Translations under genes and position numbers: made by a program | Notes under the pieces: model-generated | What the model saw: only the letters and a program-made list of their open reading frames with translations | The model's database searches: none | Told to the model about the DNA's origin: nothing | NCBI GenBank assembly: GCA_017626015.1 | Contig: JAGAJO010000010.1 | Coordinates: 43,075 to 107,074, forward strand | Length of the DNA stretch: 64,000 nucleotides | Direction of reading: 5' to 3' | Source of the DNA: Ruminococcus sp. | GTDB taxonomy: Bacteria > Bacillota > Clostridia > Oscillospirales > Ruminococcaceae | In this document: positions 19,672 to 28,636 of the stretch, piece after piece | Numbering within the stretch: position 1 is the first letter of the stretch | Layout: the number at the start of each line of letters is the position of its first letter

Positions 19672-20763
19672 ATGTGCAGTAAAACAGGAATAATTTTAAA
19701 ACGACTTGAAATATTTTTTTTCGCCTTACTTATATTGCTTTTGTGCGCCTCGCTAATATTGTTTGCCCCGTCTGTGGGAAATGCGTCGACGCTGGCTGTT
19801 GAAAGATGTCTTAACATAATAATACCGTCGCTGTTTGCATTTATGGCTGTCTCTCAGATCGTTATCAGCAGCGGCGTATATAAATATATTTCAATGCCTT
19901 TTTATCCGATAGCAAAATATGTCACGGCAATACCGCCGGAGCTTTTTTTTGTTTTTCTTATGGGGAGTCTGGCGGGATATCCGGTCGGGATAAAGCTGTT
20001 GGGAGATATGAAAAGCAAAGGAACGGTTTCAGATAAAACTGCGGAAATAATGTCGGTATTCTGCTGCTGCGGAGGACCTGCTTTTTATTCTGGAACAGTG
20101 GGACTTGCCGTATTCGGCAGTCAGAAGATCGGAATGCTGATCTTTGTGTCTGTACTGGGAGCAAATTTTCTTTCCGCATGTCTGATTTGCAGGATAAAAA
20201 AGCCGGAGGGAGTTTGCAGAGCTACAAGGATAAAATTCAGCGCAGAAACGATTACCAGTGGAGTACGATCCGCCGGAAGCTCTCTTTTTACGATCTGCGC
20301 TATGATAATTTTTTGTTCGGCTCTGTTGGCTGTTATCGATTCACTGGGACTGTTCAGATATATACAAAGCCTTTTCGGATTGTCCGATAACGAAATCACA
20401 CTGATAAGATCCTGTCTGGAAATTACTAATCTGACGCAAATACAGGGTATGCCTTACAATTTGTTGCCGTATATAGCCGCAGTGTGTTCTTTCGGCGGCT
20501 TTTGCGTTATCGCCCAGATCCTAGCGCTGAACGGGGCAGCGTTCAGCCTGAAATATTTTATTCTTAGCCGACCGTTTAATGCGGCATTAAGTGCGCTTAT
20601 TTGTTACTTATGTAAACCTTTGTTTTTACCTGACGCTGTAGAAGCTGCTGTTTATAAAAAGGTTTTAGTCAATTTCAACAATTTTGTGCCTTCAATATGT
20701 TTAATATTAATGATTTTATTGCTGAATTTAAAAAAAAGTCTAGTATTTTCAAAAAAATTATGA
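19672..20763 (+). CDS. ylbJ: sporulation integral membrane protein YlbJ-like
   Basis: Polytopic membrane protein (363 residues from ATG 19672, which follows AAGGAGGAATA). It has roughly eight to nine hydrophobic segments and nucleoside-recognition/gate-type features: MGSLAGYPVGIKLL, and a duplicated pattern around VRSAGSSLFTICAMIIFCS. YlbJ is a sigma-E dependent sporulation protein in Bacillus. Upstream in-frame TTG/ATG codons to 19597 lack a ribosome site. A TATAAT at 19618-19623 may be its -10 box. Confidence 0.8.
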   Translation: MCSKTGIILKRLEIFFFALLILLLCASLILFAPSVGNASTLAVERCLNIIIPSLFAFMAVSQIVISSGVYKYISMPFYPIAKYVTAIPPELFFVFLMGSLAGYPVGIKLLGDMKSKGTVSDKTAEIMSVFCCCGGPAFYSGTVGLAVFGSQKIGMLIFVSVLGANFLSACLICRIKKPEGVCRATRIKFSAETITSGVRSAGSSLFTICAMIIFCSALLAVIDSLGLFRYIQSLFGLSDNEITLIRSCLEITNLTQIQGMPYNLLPYIAAVCSFGGFCVIAQILALNGAAFSLKYFILSRPFNAALSALICYLCKPLFLPDAVEAAVYKKVLVNFNNFVPSICLILMILLLNLKKSLVFSKKL

Positions 20764-20818
20764 TATAATAACTTTAAAACAATGTATATATTATTTCGCA
20801 AAAGGAGTTGCATATAAA

Positions 20819-21031
20819 ATGGCAAAGAAAAACTATTTCGGTAATAAGATCTCGCCCTCATGCTCTTACTGTATGTTCGGCAACCGTTCTAAGGAAGGAA
20901 ATAAGGTGCTTTGCGAGAAGCAGGGACTTGTTGACGCCGACTATAACTGCAAGAAGTGGGTTTACGATCCCATAAAGCGTATTCCTAAAAAGCAGCTTAA
21001 TATCCCCAATCAGGAAGACGATATTATTTAA
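20819..21031 (+). CDS. small four-cysteine protein of unknown function
   Basis: A 70-residue basic protein with CSYC near residue 16 and two later cysteines (LCEK and NCKKW), suggesting a zinc-binding knuckle. The end carries KWVYDPIKRIPKKQ. A good AAAGGAG site precedes the ATG, and a large intrinsic terminator follows, so this is a real single-gene unit. I have no reliable function for it; similar short proteins seem to occur in clostridia. Confidence 0.75.
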   Translation: MAKKNYFGNKISPSCSYCMFGNRSKEGNKVLCEKQGLVDADYNCKKWVYDPIKRIPKKQLNIPNQEDDII

Positions 21032-21062
21032 GACGCTGCGTGTTAAAAATTTTATAAGCTAT

Positions 21063-21134
21063 AACGGGCGGATAATTTCCGCTTCTGTACGGCATACAGC
21101 GTATACAGGAGCGAACGGTGTCCGCCCGTTTTTT
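21063..21134 (+). terminator. large intrinsic terminator
   Basis: The outer stem AACGGGCGGA (21063-21072) pairs with 21121-21130 and is followed by six T. A second inner stem (about 21079-21088 with 21106-21115) lengthens the hairpin. Confidence 0.8.
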
Positions 21135-21141
21135 GTTGATA

Positions 21142-21177
21142 GTAAGACGTATAAAAAGCCGTCAGGCGGTGGTTTTA
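21142..21177 (+). repeat. fragment of the palindromic intergenic repeat
   Basis: The stretch with AAGACGTATA, AAAGCCGT and AGGCGGT matches positions 50297-50330 near the right end of the 180-bp element with only a few changes. The rest of the element is missing here. Confidence 0.5.
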
Positions 21178-21190
21178 GTGAAAGGAATTG

Positions 21191-22441
21191 ATGAAAATGA
21201 GTGAGATCCGTGACGAGAGTCTCTGGGAAAGCGGAAAAAGAAAAATAGAATGGGTACGTCAGAATATGTGCCTGCTCAGGGATCTTGAGGATAGATTTAC
21301 CCGTGAAAAGCCTTTCAGCGGACTTAAGGTAGCGCTGTCGGTACATTTGGAGGCTAAAACGGCGTATTTGTGCAAAACTCTTGCCGCAGGCGGAGCAGAA
21401 ATGTATATTACCGGCAGCAATCCGCTGTCAACTCAGGACGATGTGGCTGCCGCACTTGTCCATGACGGACTAAATGTATATGCATGGCACGGAGCAACCG
21501 AGGAAGAATATCACAGACATATCTCAAAGGTAGTAGAAGCAGGTCCCAATATAATTATAGATGACGGTGGAGACCTGGTAAATCTTATACACAACGAATA
21601 TCCGCAGCTTATTCCGGGAGTTATTGGAGGCTGTGAGGAAACAACTACCGGTATAATCAGACTTATTGCTATGAATAAAGCAAAACAGCTCAGATTTCCT
21701 ATGGTTTTGGTTAATAATGCAAGATGCAAATATCTTTTCGATAACCGCTACGGAACCGGACAGTCTGTGTGGGACGGTATAAACAGGACTACAAATCTGA
21801 TCGTAGCAGGAAAGAATGTCGTGGTTGCCGGATACGGCTGGTGCGGAAAAGGCGTTGCTATGAGAGCCAAAGGCTTCGGCGCAAGCGTTATAATAACCGA
21901 GGTCGATCCCGTAAAAGCTATGGAGGCTGTAATGGACGGCTTCAAGGTAATGAAAATGGAAGAGGCTGCAAAGATCGGCGATCTTTTCGTAACAGTAACA
22001 GGCTGTAAGGACGTTATTACAGAAAATTCATTTATGAATATGAAGGACGGGGCTATACTCTGCAATGCGGGACATTTCGACTGCGAGGTAGATGTTGCGG
22101 GACTCAGGAAAATAGCTGTAGAGACAAAGCTTGCGAGAAACAATATCGACGGCTACCGCCTTGAAAACGGAAACTGGCTGTATGTTATCGGTGAGGGCAG
22201 ACTTGTAAATCTTGCCGCAGGAGACGGACATCCGGCGGAAATAATGGATATGTCCTTTGCTATTCAGGCACTTTCGGCTGTATATCTTGTGAAGAATAAG
22301 GACAGGCTTTCGGAAAAAATAATTTATGTTCCCGAAGAGATTGACAACGAGGTCGCTGAGGCGAAGCTAAGGTATTGGGGTCTTGAAATCGATAGGCTTA
22401 CACCAGAGCAGGAAAAATACCTCAACAGCTGGGAGGTCTGA
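21191..22441 (+). CDS. ahcY: adenosylhomocysteinase (SAH hydrolase)
   Basis: Splits S-adenosylhomocysteine to adenosine and homocysteine with bound NAD+, closing the methylation cycle. The NAD site VAGYGWCGKGVAMR and the late GEGRLVNLAAGDGHP are diagnostic; HLEAKTA and DDGGDL at the N-terminal half contact substrate. AAAGGA precedes ATG 21191; ATG 21197 (MSEIRDES) is equally possible. Length (about 416) is typical. I found no SAM or SAH riboswitch in the short leader. Confidence 0.93.
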   Translation: MKMSEIRDESLWESGKRKIEWVRQNMCLLRDLEDRFTREKPFSGLKVALSVHLEAKTAYLCKTLAAGGAEMYITGSNPLSTQDDVAAALVHDGLNVYAWHGATEEEYHRHISKVVEAGPNIIIDDGGDLVNLIHNEYPQLIPGVIGGCEETTTGIIRLIAMNKAKQLRFPMVLVNNARCKYLFDNRYGTGQSVWDGINRTTNLIVAGKNVVVAGYGWCGKGVAMRAKGFGASVIITEVDPVKAMEAVMDGFKVMKMEEAAKIGDLFVTVTGCKDVITENSFMNMKDGAILCNAGHFDCEVDVAGLRKIAVETKLARNNIDGYRLENGNWLYVIGEGRLVNLAAGDGHPAEIMDMSFAIQALSAVYLVKNKDRLSEKIIYVPEEIDNEVAEAKLRYWGLEIDRLTPEQEKYLNSWEV

Positions 22442-22449
22442 CCGGAAGA

Positions 22450-22755
22450 ATGGTTGATTTTGATATCGTCAAGAGGGAAGTTGACGCCCTTGACGCTGCG
22501 GGTCTTTTAAAGCTGGGCGCTCCGCAGGACGAATACGACGGAGAGTCCCGGCGTATTGCAAAGATTCTCATAGTTTCAATGACGGCGGAGCAGGCGGCTT
22601 TTGCTATGTGCCGTGTGTTTTCCAACAGTTTCGGAGAGCATTATGAGGAAAAAATCTTTGTTAAAGCGGCAGAAAATATCCTTGCCGTATGCAGAGAAAG
22701 CGGATATAGTATGAAAAATAATTTTCCAGAAAATATTTTTTCTCAACGGTTTTAA
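22450..22755 (+). CDS. small protein, possibly DUF1871-like
   Basis: A 101-residue soluble protein that starts nine bases after ahcY. The pattern DAAGLLKLGAPQDEYDGES, then two helices with AMCRVFSNSFG, resembles the DUF1871 family, whose function is unknown. I rate the family match as moderate only. Likely co-transcribed with ahcY. Confidence 0.6.
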   Translation: MVDFDIVKREVDALDAAGLLKLGAPQDEYDGESRRIAKILIVSMTAEQAAFAMCRVFSNSFGEHYEEKIFVKAAENILAVCRESGYSMKNNFPENIFSQRF

Positions 22756-22830
22756 AATCATGCAAACTGTGCATTTTATTATTAGAGCAGTCGCAAAGAG
22801 TGACGGCTAAAATAATTAAGAGGTGATAAA

Positions 22831-23280
22831 ATGCCGTTTCAATCAACAAAAATACTTACCGTTTTTACTGTGGGAGCTTTGTGCTACGGACTTATGGAGA
22901 TCCTTTGCCGTGGGTTTACACACATTACCATGGGGTTACTTGGTGGATCTGCATTTCTTGTGATCCACACTCTTAACAGCGACAGGCGGGACGGAAAAAT
23001 AAGACTGTTGCCAATATTATTTATTTCTGCATTTTTCATTACCTCTATCGAATTTCTTTCTGGAGAGATACTCAACCGTACTTTGGGTATGAATATATGG
23101 AGCTACAGCGAAATACCATTTAATCTTGACGGACAGATATGCGTTCCGTTTGCAGTTATTTGGTTCGGAGTTTCTTTGATCGGAGTTGCAGCAGACGATT
23201 ATCTGAGAAAATTTATATTTCATGAGAAATTAATCTGCCGCCGTGTTCCTGCGGTTGAACCTCAGGGCGCTATTGCATAA
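22831..23280 (+). CDS. membrane protein of the putative ABC-transporter type IV family
   Basis: A 149-residue protein with four hydrophobic segments. GLMEILCRGFTHITMG at the start and EFLSGEILNRT plus WSYSEIPFNLDGQICVPFAVIW later match the PF06541-type family of small membrane proteins named as putative ABC-transporter permeases. That name is not backed by known transport. AAGAGGTG precedes the ATG. Confidence 0.72.
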   Translation: MPFQSTKILTVFTVGALCYGLMEILCRGFTHITMGLLGGSAFLVIHTLNSDRRDGKIRLLPILFISAFFITSIEFLSGEILNRTLGMNIWSYSEIPFNLDGQICVPFAVIWFGVSLIGVAADDYLRKFIFHEKLICRRVPAVEPQGAIA

Positions 23281-23291
23281 AATTAACAGCA

Positions 23292-23325
23292 ACAGTCCGC
23301 ACATTAAAAAATGTGCGGACTGTTT
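23292..23325. terminator. terminator between convergent genes
   Basis: A 14-bp perfect stem (23292-23305 with 23310-23323) with a four-base loop. It lies between the plus-strand membrane-protein gene and the minus-strand GH5 gene, whose stop codon is only a few bases away. T-rich sequence follows on the plus strand. Confidence 0.75.
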
Positions 23326-23330
23326 ATCTG

Positions 23331-24470
23331 TCAGCCTTCAATCGGGTGAACGAGCTGAGGATATTTTTCTGCAAAATATTTTGTTGATTCCTGTGTCAGA
23401 TCGTATCTGTACCAGCTTTTATCCTCCTGAGTCTGCATCCATACCATTACGCCCTGCCAGTTGTTGTCATAAGCCGCCTGATATTTTTCCGATGGACTGT
23501 AACCGCACTGATCGCCGTCATCGTTGGAGGTCTCGCCCACTAGACAGGGTTTGTTCGCTTCAAGTCCGAAGGCCTCGGGAGTTCCGTCAAATGGATATCC
23601 AAAACTGGATTTCATCCACATATAGTAATGAGTGCTGTAAAAATCAACATAAGCATTATCATTTCCCGTAAGCTCTTTAAGGTATTCGTCAGAGATCTTA
23701 TTACCCTCGTATTTGTCGGAATTATACTTGATGATACCCATGCCTACGGTTACAAGGATATCTGAATTTTCATGGATCGTCGCAGCGCATTTACCGAAGA
23801 AATACGAGAGGTTTTCCCAGGGTATCTGTCCGCATTCTTCATTTTCGTAAACCCAGTCGGGTTCATTCATAATATCAATGGAGAAAAGATATTCACAGTC
23901 TTTGTATCTTTCACAGAATTTTTTGACATACTTATCTGCAAAATCGTCAACCGAGGTTTTGCTTTTCATGAGCGCTCTCCAACGCTCCGGACTTCCTGTT
24001 TCGCCCTTGCAATGGTCAAAGGAGGTAAGCGTTGCCATTACATATACCTTGTGCTTTTCTGCAATTTCAAAGAGTTTATCCAAATCGCTCCAATGTTCCT
24101 CTTTTATTGTTTTGATCTCGCCCGTACTTTTCAGTCGTATAATGCTTTCTCCTGCACAGTTTACCCATATTCTTGTACAGTTGACGCCGTCTGCCGCAAG
24201 CTGTTCAAAGGTCTTGTCCCAGAAGTCGTAGTCCATACTGCCTGTGAAATCGTTCCAGTTGTTCCATGGAGTATTTACACCGTTTATCCACAGATCCTTG
24301 CCGTCCACTTTGAATTTTGTTCCGTCAACTGTTATTCTTGCAGAGACAGCAGGAACGTCATCAATTTTTGCTTTTGAACTATCATCCTGTGATTTTCCGC
24401 ATCCGGATGCACATACTGCAATTATAACTGACATAATAAGCGCCGTGGCTTTTTTTATACAAACATTCAT
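23331..24470 (-). CDS. GH5-family glycoside hydrolase, lipoprotein
   Basis: Secreted beta-glycanase of family GH5 (379 residues). The N terminus is a lipoprotein signal ending in CASGC, so it should be membrane-tethered after LspA cleavage. The TIM-barrel acid/base is Glu203 in MNEPDW and the nucleophile is Glu313 in LVGETSND; the TRIW and STHYYMW segments also fit. The GH5_7-like look suggests a mannanase, but this is inference. There are no binding modules or dockerin. Promoter TTGACA-18-TATAAT lies just upstream. Confidence 0.87.
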   Translation of the reverse strand: MNVCIKKATALIMSVIIAVCASGCGKSQDDSSKAKIDDVPAVSARITVDGTKFKVDGKDLWINGVNTPWNNWNDFTGSMDYDFWDKTFEQLAADGVNCTRIWVNCAGESIIRLKSTGEIKTIKEEHWSDLDKLFEIAEKHKVYVMATLTSFDHCKGETGSPERWRALMKSKTSVDDFADKYVKKFCERYKDCEYLFSIDIMNEPDWVYENEECGQIPWENLSYFFGKCAATIHENSDILVTVGMGIIKYNSDKYEGNKISDEYLKELTGNDNAYVDFYSTHYYMWMKSSFGYPFDGTPEAFGLEANKPCLVGETSNDDGDQCGYSPSEKYQAAYDNNWQGVMVWMQTQEDKSWYRYDLTQESTKYFAEKYPQLVHPIEG

Positions 24471-24500
24471 AGAACGACCTCCAGAAGTTAATTTTTTATA

Positions 24501-24530
24501 ATTATATCAGATAAAATAGCAGAATGTCAA
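24501..24530 (-). promoter_or_regulatory. promoter for the lipoprotein GH5 gene
   Basis: On the minus strand: TTGACA (24525-24530), 18-base spacer, TATAAT (24501-24506) with TG extension. The ATG is about 30 bases downstream with a CTGGAGG site. Confidence 0.78.
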
Positions 24531-24652
24531 GACTTAATTTGAACATTTTATGTTAAAATATTAATATCATAGGTGCGATGCAAAAGGGTTATTGCAAAAT
24601 ATATTTTCTATGTACTTCAAACCTTATAATTGTATTTATACCAAAATACACA

Positions 24653-24688
24653 AAAGCCTCTTTTGCCTTGAAAGACAAAAGAGGCTTA
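24653..24688 (-). terminator. terminator after the EF-G-like gene
   Basis: The stem 24654-24665 with 24676-24687 (AAGCCTCTTTTG and its complement), a ten-base loop, and a T-rich stretch on the minus strand. It lies just past the EF-G-like stop codon. Confidence 0.8.
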
Positions 24689-24701
24689 ATTCTATAGAAA
24701 A

Positions 24702-26783
24702 TTAATCTGTAACTGCATTCTTTGCGATAACATCGGCAACAAGATTTGCAGGAAGCGGCTCGTATCTGACCTTTTCAAAGTTAAATGAACCTCTGCCCTG
24801 TGTCATTTGTCTCAGCGTCATTGTAAAGTCCGCCATTTCAGCCATGGGTACCTCCGCTACAATTTCTGTGAGACCGTGCTTTTCTGTGGGGTTCATGCCC
24901 AGAACTCTGCCTCTTCTTTTATTAAGTTCGCCCATCATATCTCCTGTATTTTCGTCCGGAACTATAACATTAAGCGCACCGATAGGTTCAAGGAGAATAG
25001 GCTCAGCTTGTCTGAGTCCCTCTTTATATGCAATGGACGCTGCCATTTTAAACGCCATCTCGGAGCTGTCAACAGGGTGATAGGATCCGTCTACAAGAAT
25101 AGCTTTAAGACCTACAACAGGGAAGCCGGCAAGTACGCCCTTTCTGACGCTTTCCTGAAGTCCCTTTTCAACTGCGGGGAAAAAGTTTTTAGGAACTGCT
25201 CCGCCAAATACCTTTTCTTCAAAAACAAGCTCATCGGAAAGACAGGGTTCAAACTCGATCCATACATCGCCGTACTGACCGTGACCTCCTGACTGCTTCT
25301 TGTGTCTGCCCTGTACCTTGACTTTTTTACGGATCGTTTCACGGTATGAGATCTTGGGAACGGACGTCTGAACGTCTACACCGAAATCGTTCTTAAGTCT
25401 GCCGACAACAGAATCCAGATGAAGTCCGCCCAGAGTGCTTAATATCATCTCATTGGTAGAGGTATCAAGACCGTAAGCAAGAGTAAGATCCTCCTCCAGA
25501 AGTCTTGAAACAGCTGCTGAAATCTTGCTTTCGTCTCCCTGCTTTTTAGCCTTGACCGCCATTTTATAGCAAGGCTTGGGAAATTCTATAGCAGGAAGCT
25601 TTACAACTCTTGAGCTGTCGCATATCGTATCGTTTGTATTGACGTTCATCTTCATTGCAACTACAATATCGCCTGCGCCCGCTTCGGGAACATCGATCTG
25701 CTTTTTGCCCTGAAGAGTAACAAGTTTTCCTGTTTTTTCCGTGCTGCCGGAGGAGGCATTTACGACCTCCTTATTGGGTGTTATAGCTCCCGAAAAAACT
25801 TTCATATATGACATTTTGCCAACAAACGGGTCGGCAACGGTTTTAAATACGAACGCAGCCAGCGGATCGCTTTCACAGCAGGCGACTTCCACCGGTTCGC
25901 CGTTGGGAGCTTCTCCAACAAGCGCATCCTTTTCTGACGGAGGAGGAAGCAGCAGATCAATTTCTTTAAGAAGCATATCTACGCCGGACAGATCTGTGGA
26001 GGAAACGCAGGTTACAGGCGTGATGATACCTTCGTTCATGCCCTTATGTATGCCGTCAATAAGCTCTTTCTGAGTGAATGCTTCGCCTGAGAAAAATTTC
26101 TCGAACAGCTCCTCGTCGGTTTCCGCAACGGCCTCGGATACAGCCTCAATAAGTCCGTCTATACGGTATTCCATTTTTTCGGATATCTCTGCGGTGGGCA
26201 TATCCGTTTCAACAGCCTTGCCGTTTTCATACTTATAAGCTTTCATTTCAATTAAATTTACATATGAAACGATTTTTCTGTCGGCAATTACCGGAACGAC
26301 AACGGGGCAAACCGTAGGTCCGAACTCCGATTTAAGCTGTGTGAGGACGTTATTGAAATTTGCATTGTCATCGTCAAGCTTTGTAACAACGAACATTGTG
26401 GGTTTTCCGAATTTTTTGGCGCAGTCGTATGCTTTATGAGTGCCGACCTTAACGCCGGATTTTCCCGAAACGGTTATCATAACGCAGCCGCTGGCGTATA
26501 TTCCCTCAACCATTCCGCTTTCATAATCGAAAAGTCCGGGAGTATCCAGAAGATTTATCTTATATTCGCCCGTTTCCATAACGGAAAGGGAAGTATAAAC
26601 CGAACATTTTCTTTTTATTTCGTCCGCAGTGTAGTCGGAAACGGTAGTACCGTCAAGAACCTTGCCAAGTCTGTCAGTTGCGCCGCTTTTATATAAAAGA
26701 GCCTCTGTCAGCGAGGTTTTACCCGAGCCCGCATGACCTGCAACGGCTATATTTTTGATTTTTGTACTGTCGAATTTTTTCAA
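24702..26783 (-). CDS. EF-G-like GTPase (EF-G paralogue)
   Basis: Translation-factor GTPase with the five-domain EF-G layout (693 residues). G1 is GHAGSGKTS and G3 is DTPGLFDY, but G4 is TKLDDD rather than the NKMD of housekeeping EF-G. It groups by pattern with the EF-G-like proteins found beside normal fusA in many anaerobes. TTG 26783 with GGAGCG nine bases upstream is preferred to TTG 26798. It has its own promoter and terminator and stands away from the str operon, so it is unlikely to be the main EF-G. Confidence 0.88.
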   Translation of the reverse strand: MKKFDSTKIKNIAVAGHAGSGKTSLTEALLYKSGATDRLGKVLDGTTVSDYTADEIKRKCSVYTSLSVMETGEYKINLLDTPGLFDYESGMVEGIYASGCVMITVSGKSGVKVGTHKAYDCAKKFGKPTMFVVTKLDDDNANFNNVLTQLKSEFGPTVCPVVVPVIADRKIVSYVNLIEMKAYKYENGKAVETDMPTAEISEKMEYRIDGLIEAVSEAVAETDEELFEKFFSGEAFTQKELIDGIHKGMNEGIITPVTCVSSTDLSGVDMLLKEIDLLLPPPSEKDALVGEAPNGEPVEVACCESDPLAAFVFKTVADPFVGKMSYMKVFSGAITPNKEVVNASSGSTEKTGKLVTLQGKKQIDVPEAGAGDIVVAMKMNVNTNDTICDSSRVVKLPAIEFPKPCYKMAVKAKKQGDESKISAAVSRLLEEDLTLAYGLDTSTNEMILSTLGGLHLDSVVGRLKNDFGVDVQTSVPKISYRETIRKKVKVQGRHKKQSGGHGQYGDVWIEFEPCLSDELVFEEKVFGGAVPKNFFPAVEKGLQESVRKGVLAGFPVVGLKAILVDGSYHPVDSSEMAFKMAASIAYKEGLRQAEPILLEPIGALNVIVPDENTGDMMGELNKRRGRVLGMNPTEKHGLTEIVAEVPMAEMADFTMTLRQMTQGRGSFNFEKVRYEPLPANLVADVIAKNAVTD

Positions 26784-26879
26784 GATAGTTCGCTCCAATC
26801 TGAGACTGTAAATTGTCTTTATTTATTTGCGGAAGCAGCAATTGTTAATATACACAAAAACATTCAACCGCATACATTA

Positions 26880-26908
26880 ATTATATACTATTTCGCCTAA
26901 AATAGCAA
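26880..26908 (-). promoter_or_regulatory. promoter for the EF-G-like gene
   Basis: On the minus strand: TTGCTA (26903-26908), 17-base spacer, TATAAT (26880-26885). It leaves a leader of about 90 bases in which no known riboswitch was recognised. Confidence 0.65.
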
Positions 26909-27052
26909 TAGCAGGACGCAAATTTTTTTTCGTTATTATGAACAAATTTAAACAGAAATATTTTACACATAAAACTAAGAGTCAGCATATATTGTACAAG
27001 GAAATATTTTTATCGATAAGGCTAAAATACGGAAACAGCGGGAGGTAAACGT

Positions 27053-27910
27053 ATGAAAAAAAGAGCTTTTCTTTGCGTGGGAGGAGATTCGAGGCAGACA
27101 TATATGAGCAAAGCGCTGTGTGCGGCAGGAGAAGTTTACACCTGCGGTGTCGGATACAGCGGCGGAAGTGAGATACCTCTTGCAAGCATTGACGATATGC
27201 CGCAAAAAGCCGACGTTCTTGTGCTTCCTATAATGAACGGAGAAGGCCTGGAAATTCCCGGTGCCGGAGGAAAAAAGATATTCTGCACAGAGCTTGCGGA
27301 TAAGCTTTGTCACGGAGCGCTGGTAACGGGCGGAAGATTGAGCGTCAAACAGATAGAATATTTTTCTGCGTTAGGCTTTGACGTTGCCGATTACTGGTGC
27401 CGTGAGGCTCTGGTTATCAGAAACTGTATCCCAACGGCTGAGGGAGCTTTGCAGATCGCTATGACTGAGACCGGCATAACCGTTTTCGGAAGCCGTGTAC
27501 TCATTACTGGCTACGGCAGGACCGCAAAGGCGTGCGCAAGACTTTTCAAGGCTGCGGGAGCGCATTGCTCGGTCGCCGCGAGGCGATCCGCAGCTATAGC
27601 CGACGCCGTAAACTGCGGACTTGACGCTTTCGATTTTAACGAACTTTACGGTCATATTCCGGGCTTCGATATTATAATAAATACGGTTCCGGCAATGATT
27701 TTTGACAGGCATTTTCTCGAGGCTGTATCAAAGGATACGCTTATTATAGATCTGGCTTCCAAGCCGGGAGGCGTGGACTTTGATGCTGCAAGAGAGCTTA
27801 ACAGGCGGGTCGTGCATGCGCTTTCGCTCCCCGGAAAGGTAGCGCCGATCAGCAGCGGCAAAATCATAGCGGAGACCGTGAGAGAGATTTTGCTTGAAAG
27901 GGGAAAATAA
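27053..27910 (+). CDS. dpaA: dipicolinate synthase subunit A
   Basis: NAD(P)-dependent half of dipicolinate synthase, which turns dihydroxy-tetrahydrodipicolinate to dipicolinic acid for the spore core. It has the N-terminal DpaA domain and a Rossmann motif VLITGYGRTAKACARLF, then LIIDLASKPGGVDF and LPGKVAPISSG, all typical. GGGAGG precedes the ATG. dpaB follows after one base, as in the Bacillus spoVF operon. Mother-cell (sigma-K type) expression is expected from other organisms; no clear promoter was found here. Confidence 0.92.
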   Translation: MKKRAFLCVGGDSRQTYMSKALCAAGEVYTCGVGYSGGSEIPLASIDDMPQKADVLVLPIMNGEGLEIPGAGGKKIFCTELADKLCHGALVTGGRLSVKQIEYFSALGFDVADYWCREALVIRNCIPTAEGALQIAMTETGITVFGSRVLITGYGRTAKACARLFKAAGAHCSVAARRSAAIADAVNCGLDAFDFNELYGHIPGFDIIINTVPAMIFDRHFLEAVSKDTLIIDLASKPGGVDFDAARELNRRVVHALSLPGKVAPISSGKIIAETVREILLERGK

Positions 27911-27911
27911 A

Positions 27912-28496
27912 ATGTCTTTGGAGGGAGTTAAAATAGGCTACGGCTTATCAGGCTCGTTCTGCACCTTTGAAAAAAGCTTTGAGGCGGCAAAAAGACTGTT
28001 ACAGGCGGGCGCTGAGCTTATACCTATAATGTCGTTCAATGCCGCGGGACTTTCCACAAGGTTTGGTACGGCGGAGGAAAACATACAAAAGCTGGAGGAT
28101 ATTTCAAGCCGCAAGGTCATAAAAACAATAGAGGACGCAGAACCGATAGGACCTAATAAGCTGTGCGACATAATGGTCGCTGCGCCCTGTACGGCAAATA
28201 CGCTGGCAAAGCTCGCATTGGGTATCACGGATACTCCTCTCACCATGGCGATAAAAAGTCATCTCAGGAACGGAAGACCTGTTGTGATTGCGGTATCTAC
28301 CAATGACGCACTTGCAGGGTGTGCAAAAAATATAGGTATTCTTCAAAATTACTGGCATTATTTTTTCGTGCCTTATGCTCAGGATAATTTTGAAAAAAAG
28401 CCTAATTCTATAGTTGCTGATTTCACACTTATGGAACAGACCGTAGAGCTGGCTCTTAAAGGCATTCAGCTCCAGCCGGTGATCAGACAGATATAG
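27912..28496 (+). CDS. dpaB: dipicolinate synthase subunit B
   Basis: Flavoprotein-like partner of DpaA. The GYGLSGSFCTFEKSF opening and the APCTANTLAKLALGITDTP segment are characteristic, and the length of 194 residues matches. The ATG at 27912 is preceded by AAAGGGG within the last codons of dpaA. A terminator follows directly, so asd and dapG, which accompany these genes in Bacillus, are not linked here. Confidence 0.92.
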   Translation: MSLEGVKIGYGLSGSFCTFEKSFEAAKRLLQAGAELIPIMSFNAAGLSTRFGTAEENIQKLEDISSRKVIKTIEDAEPIGPNKLCDIMVAAPCTANTLAKLALGITDTPLTMAIKSHLRNGRPVVIAVSTNDALAGCAKNIGILQNYWHYFFVPYAQDNFEKKPNSIVADFTLMEQTVELALKGIQLQPVIRQI

Positions 28497-28503
28497 CGTT
28501 TAC

Positions 28504-28533
28504 GGACGGAGAATTTTTTCTCCGTCCTGTTTT
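28504..28533 (+). terminator. terminator after dpaB
   Basis: A perfect 10-bp stem (28504-28513 with 28518-28527), a four-T loop and a GTTTTG tail. Confidence 0.82.
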
Positions 28534-28540
28534 GTGTATT

Positions 28541-28570
28541 GGCTGCACACAATAGTCGTGCGGTGCTGCC
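28541..28570 (-). repeat. end fragment of the palindromic intergenic repeat
   Basis: Read on the minus strand, these 30 bases match the left end of the element at 50165-50344 at about 25 positions (GGCAGCACCG, then ACTATTGTGTGC). No second end was seen, so this is a remnant or a minimal copy. Confidence 0.5.
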
Positions 28571-28607
28571 TATATGTAAATTTGCCTTAAAAACTTGCTT
28601 GAAATGG

Positions 28608-28636
28608 TTGACGGTTAGAATAAAAAATGTTATAAT
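28608..28636 (+). promoter_or_regulatory. promoter for glgA
   Basis: TTGACG (28608-28613), 17-base spacer, TATAAT (28631-28636) with TG extension: a near-consensus strong promoter. Confidence 0.82.

Noticed and set aside
21120-21190. SAM or SAH riboswitch before ahcY
   Set aside because: The leader is short, holds a terminator for the previous gene and a repeat fragment, and shows none of the conserved riboswitch cores.
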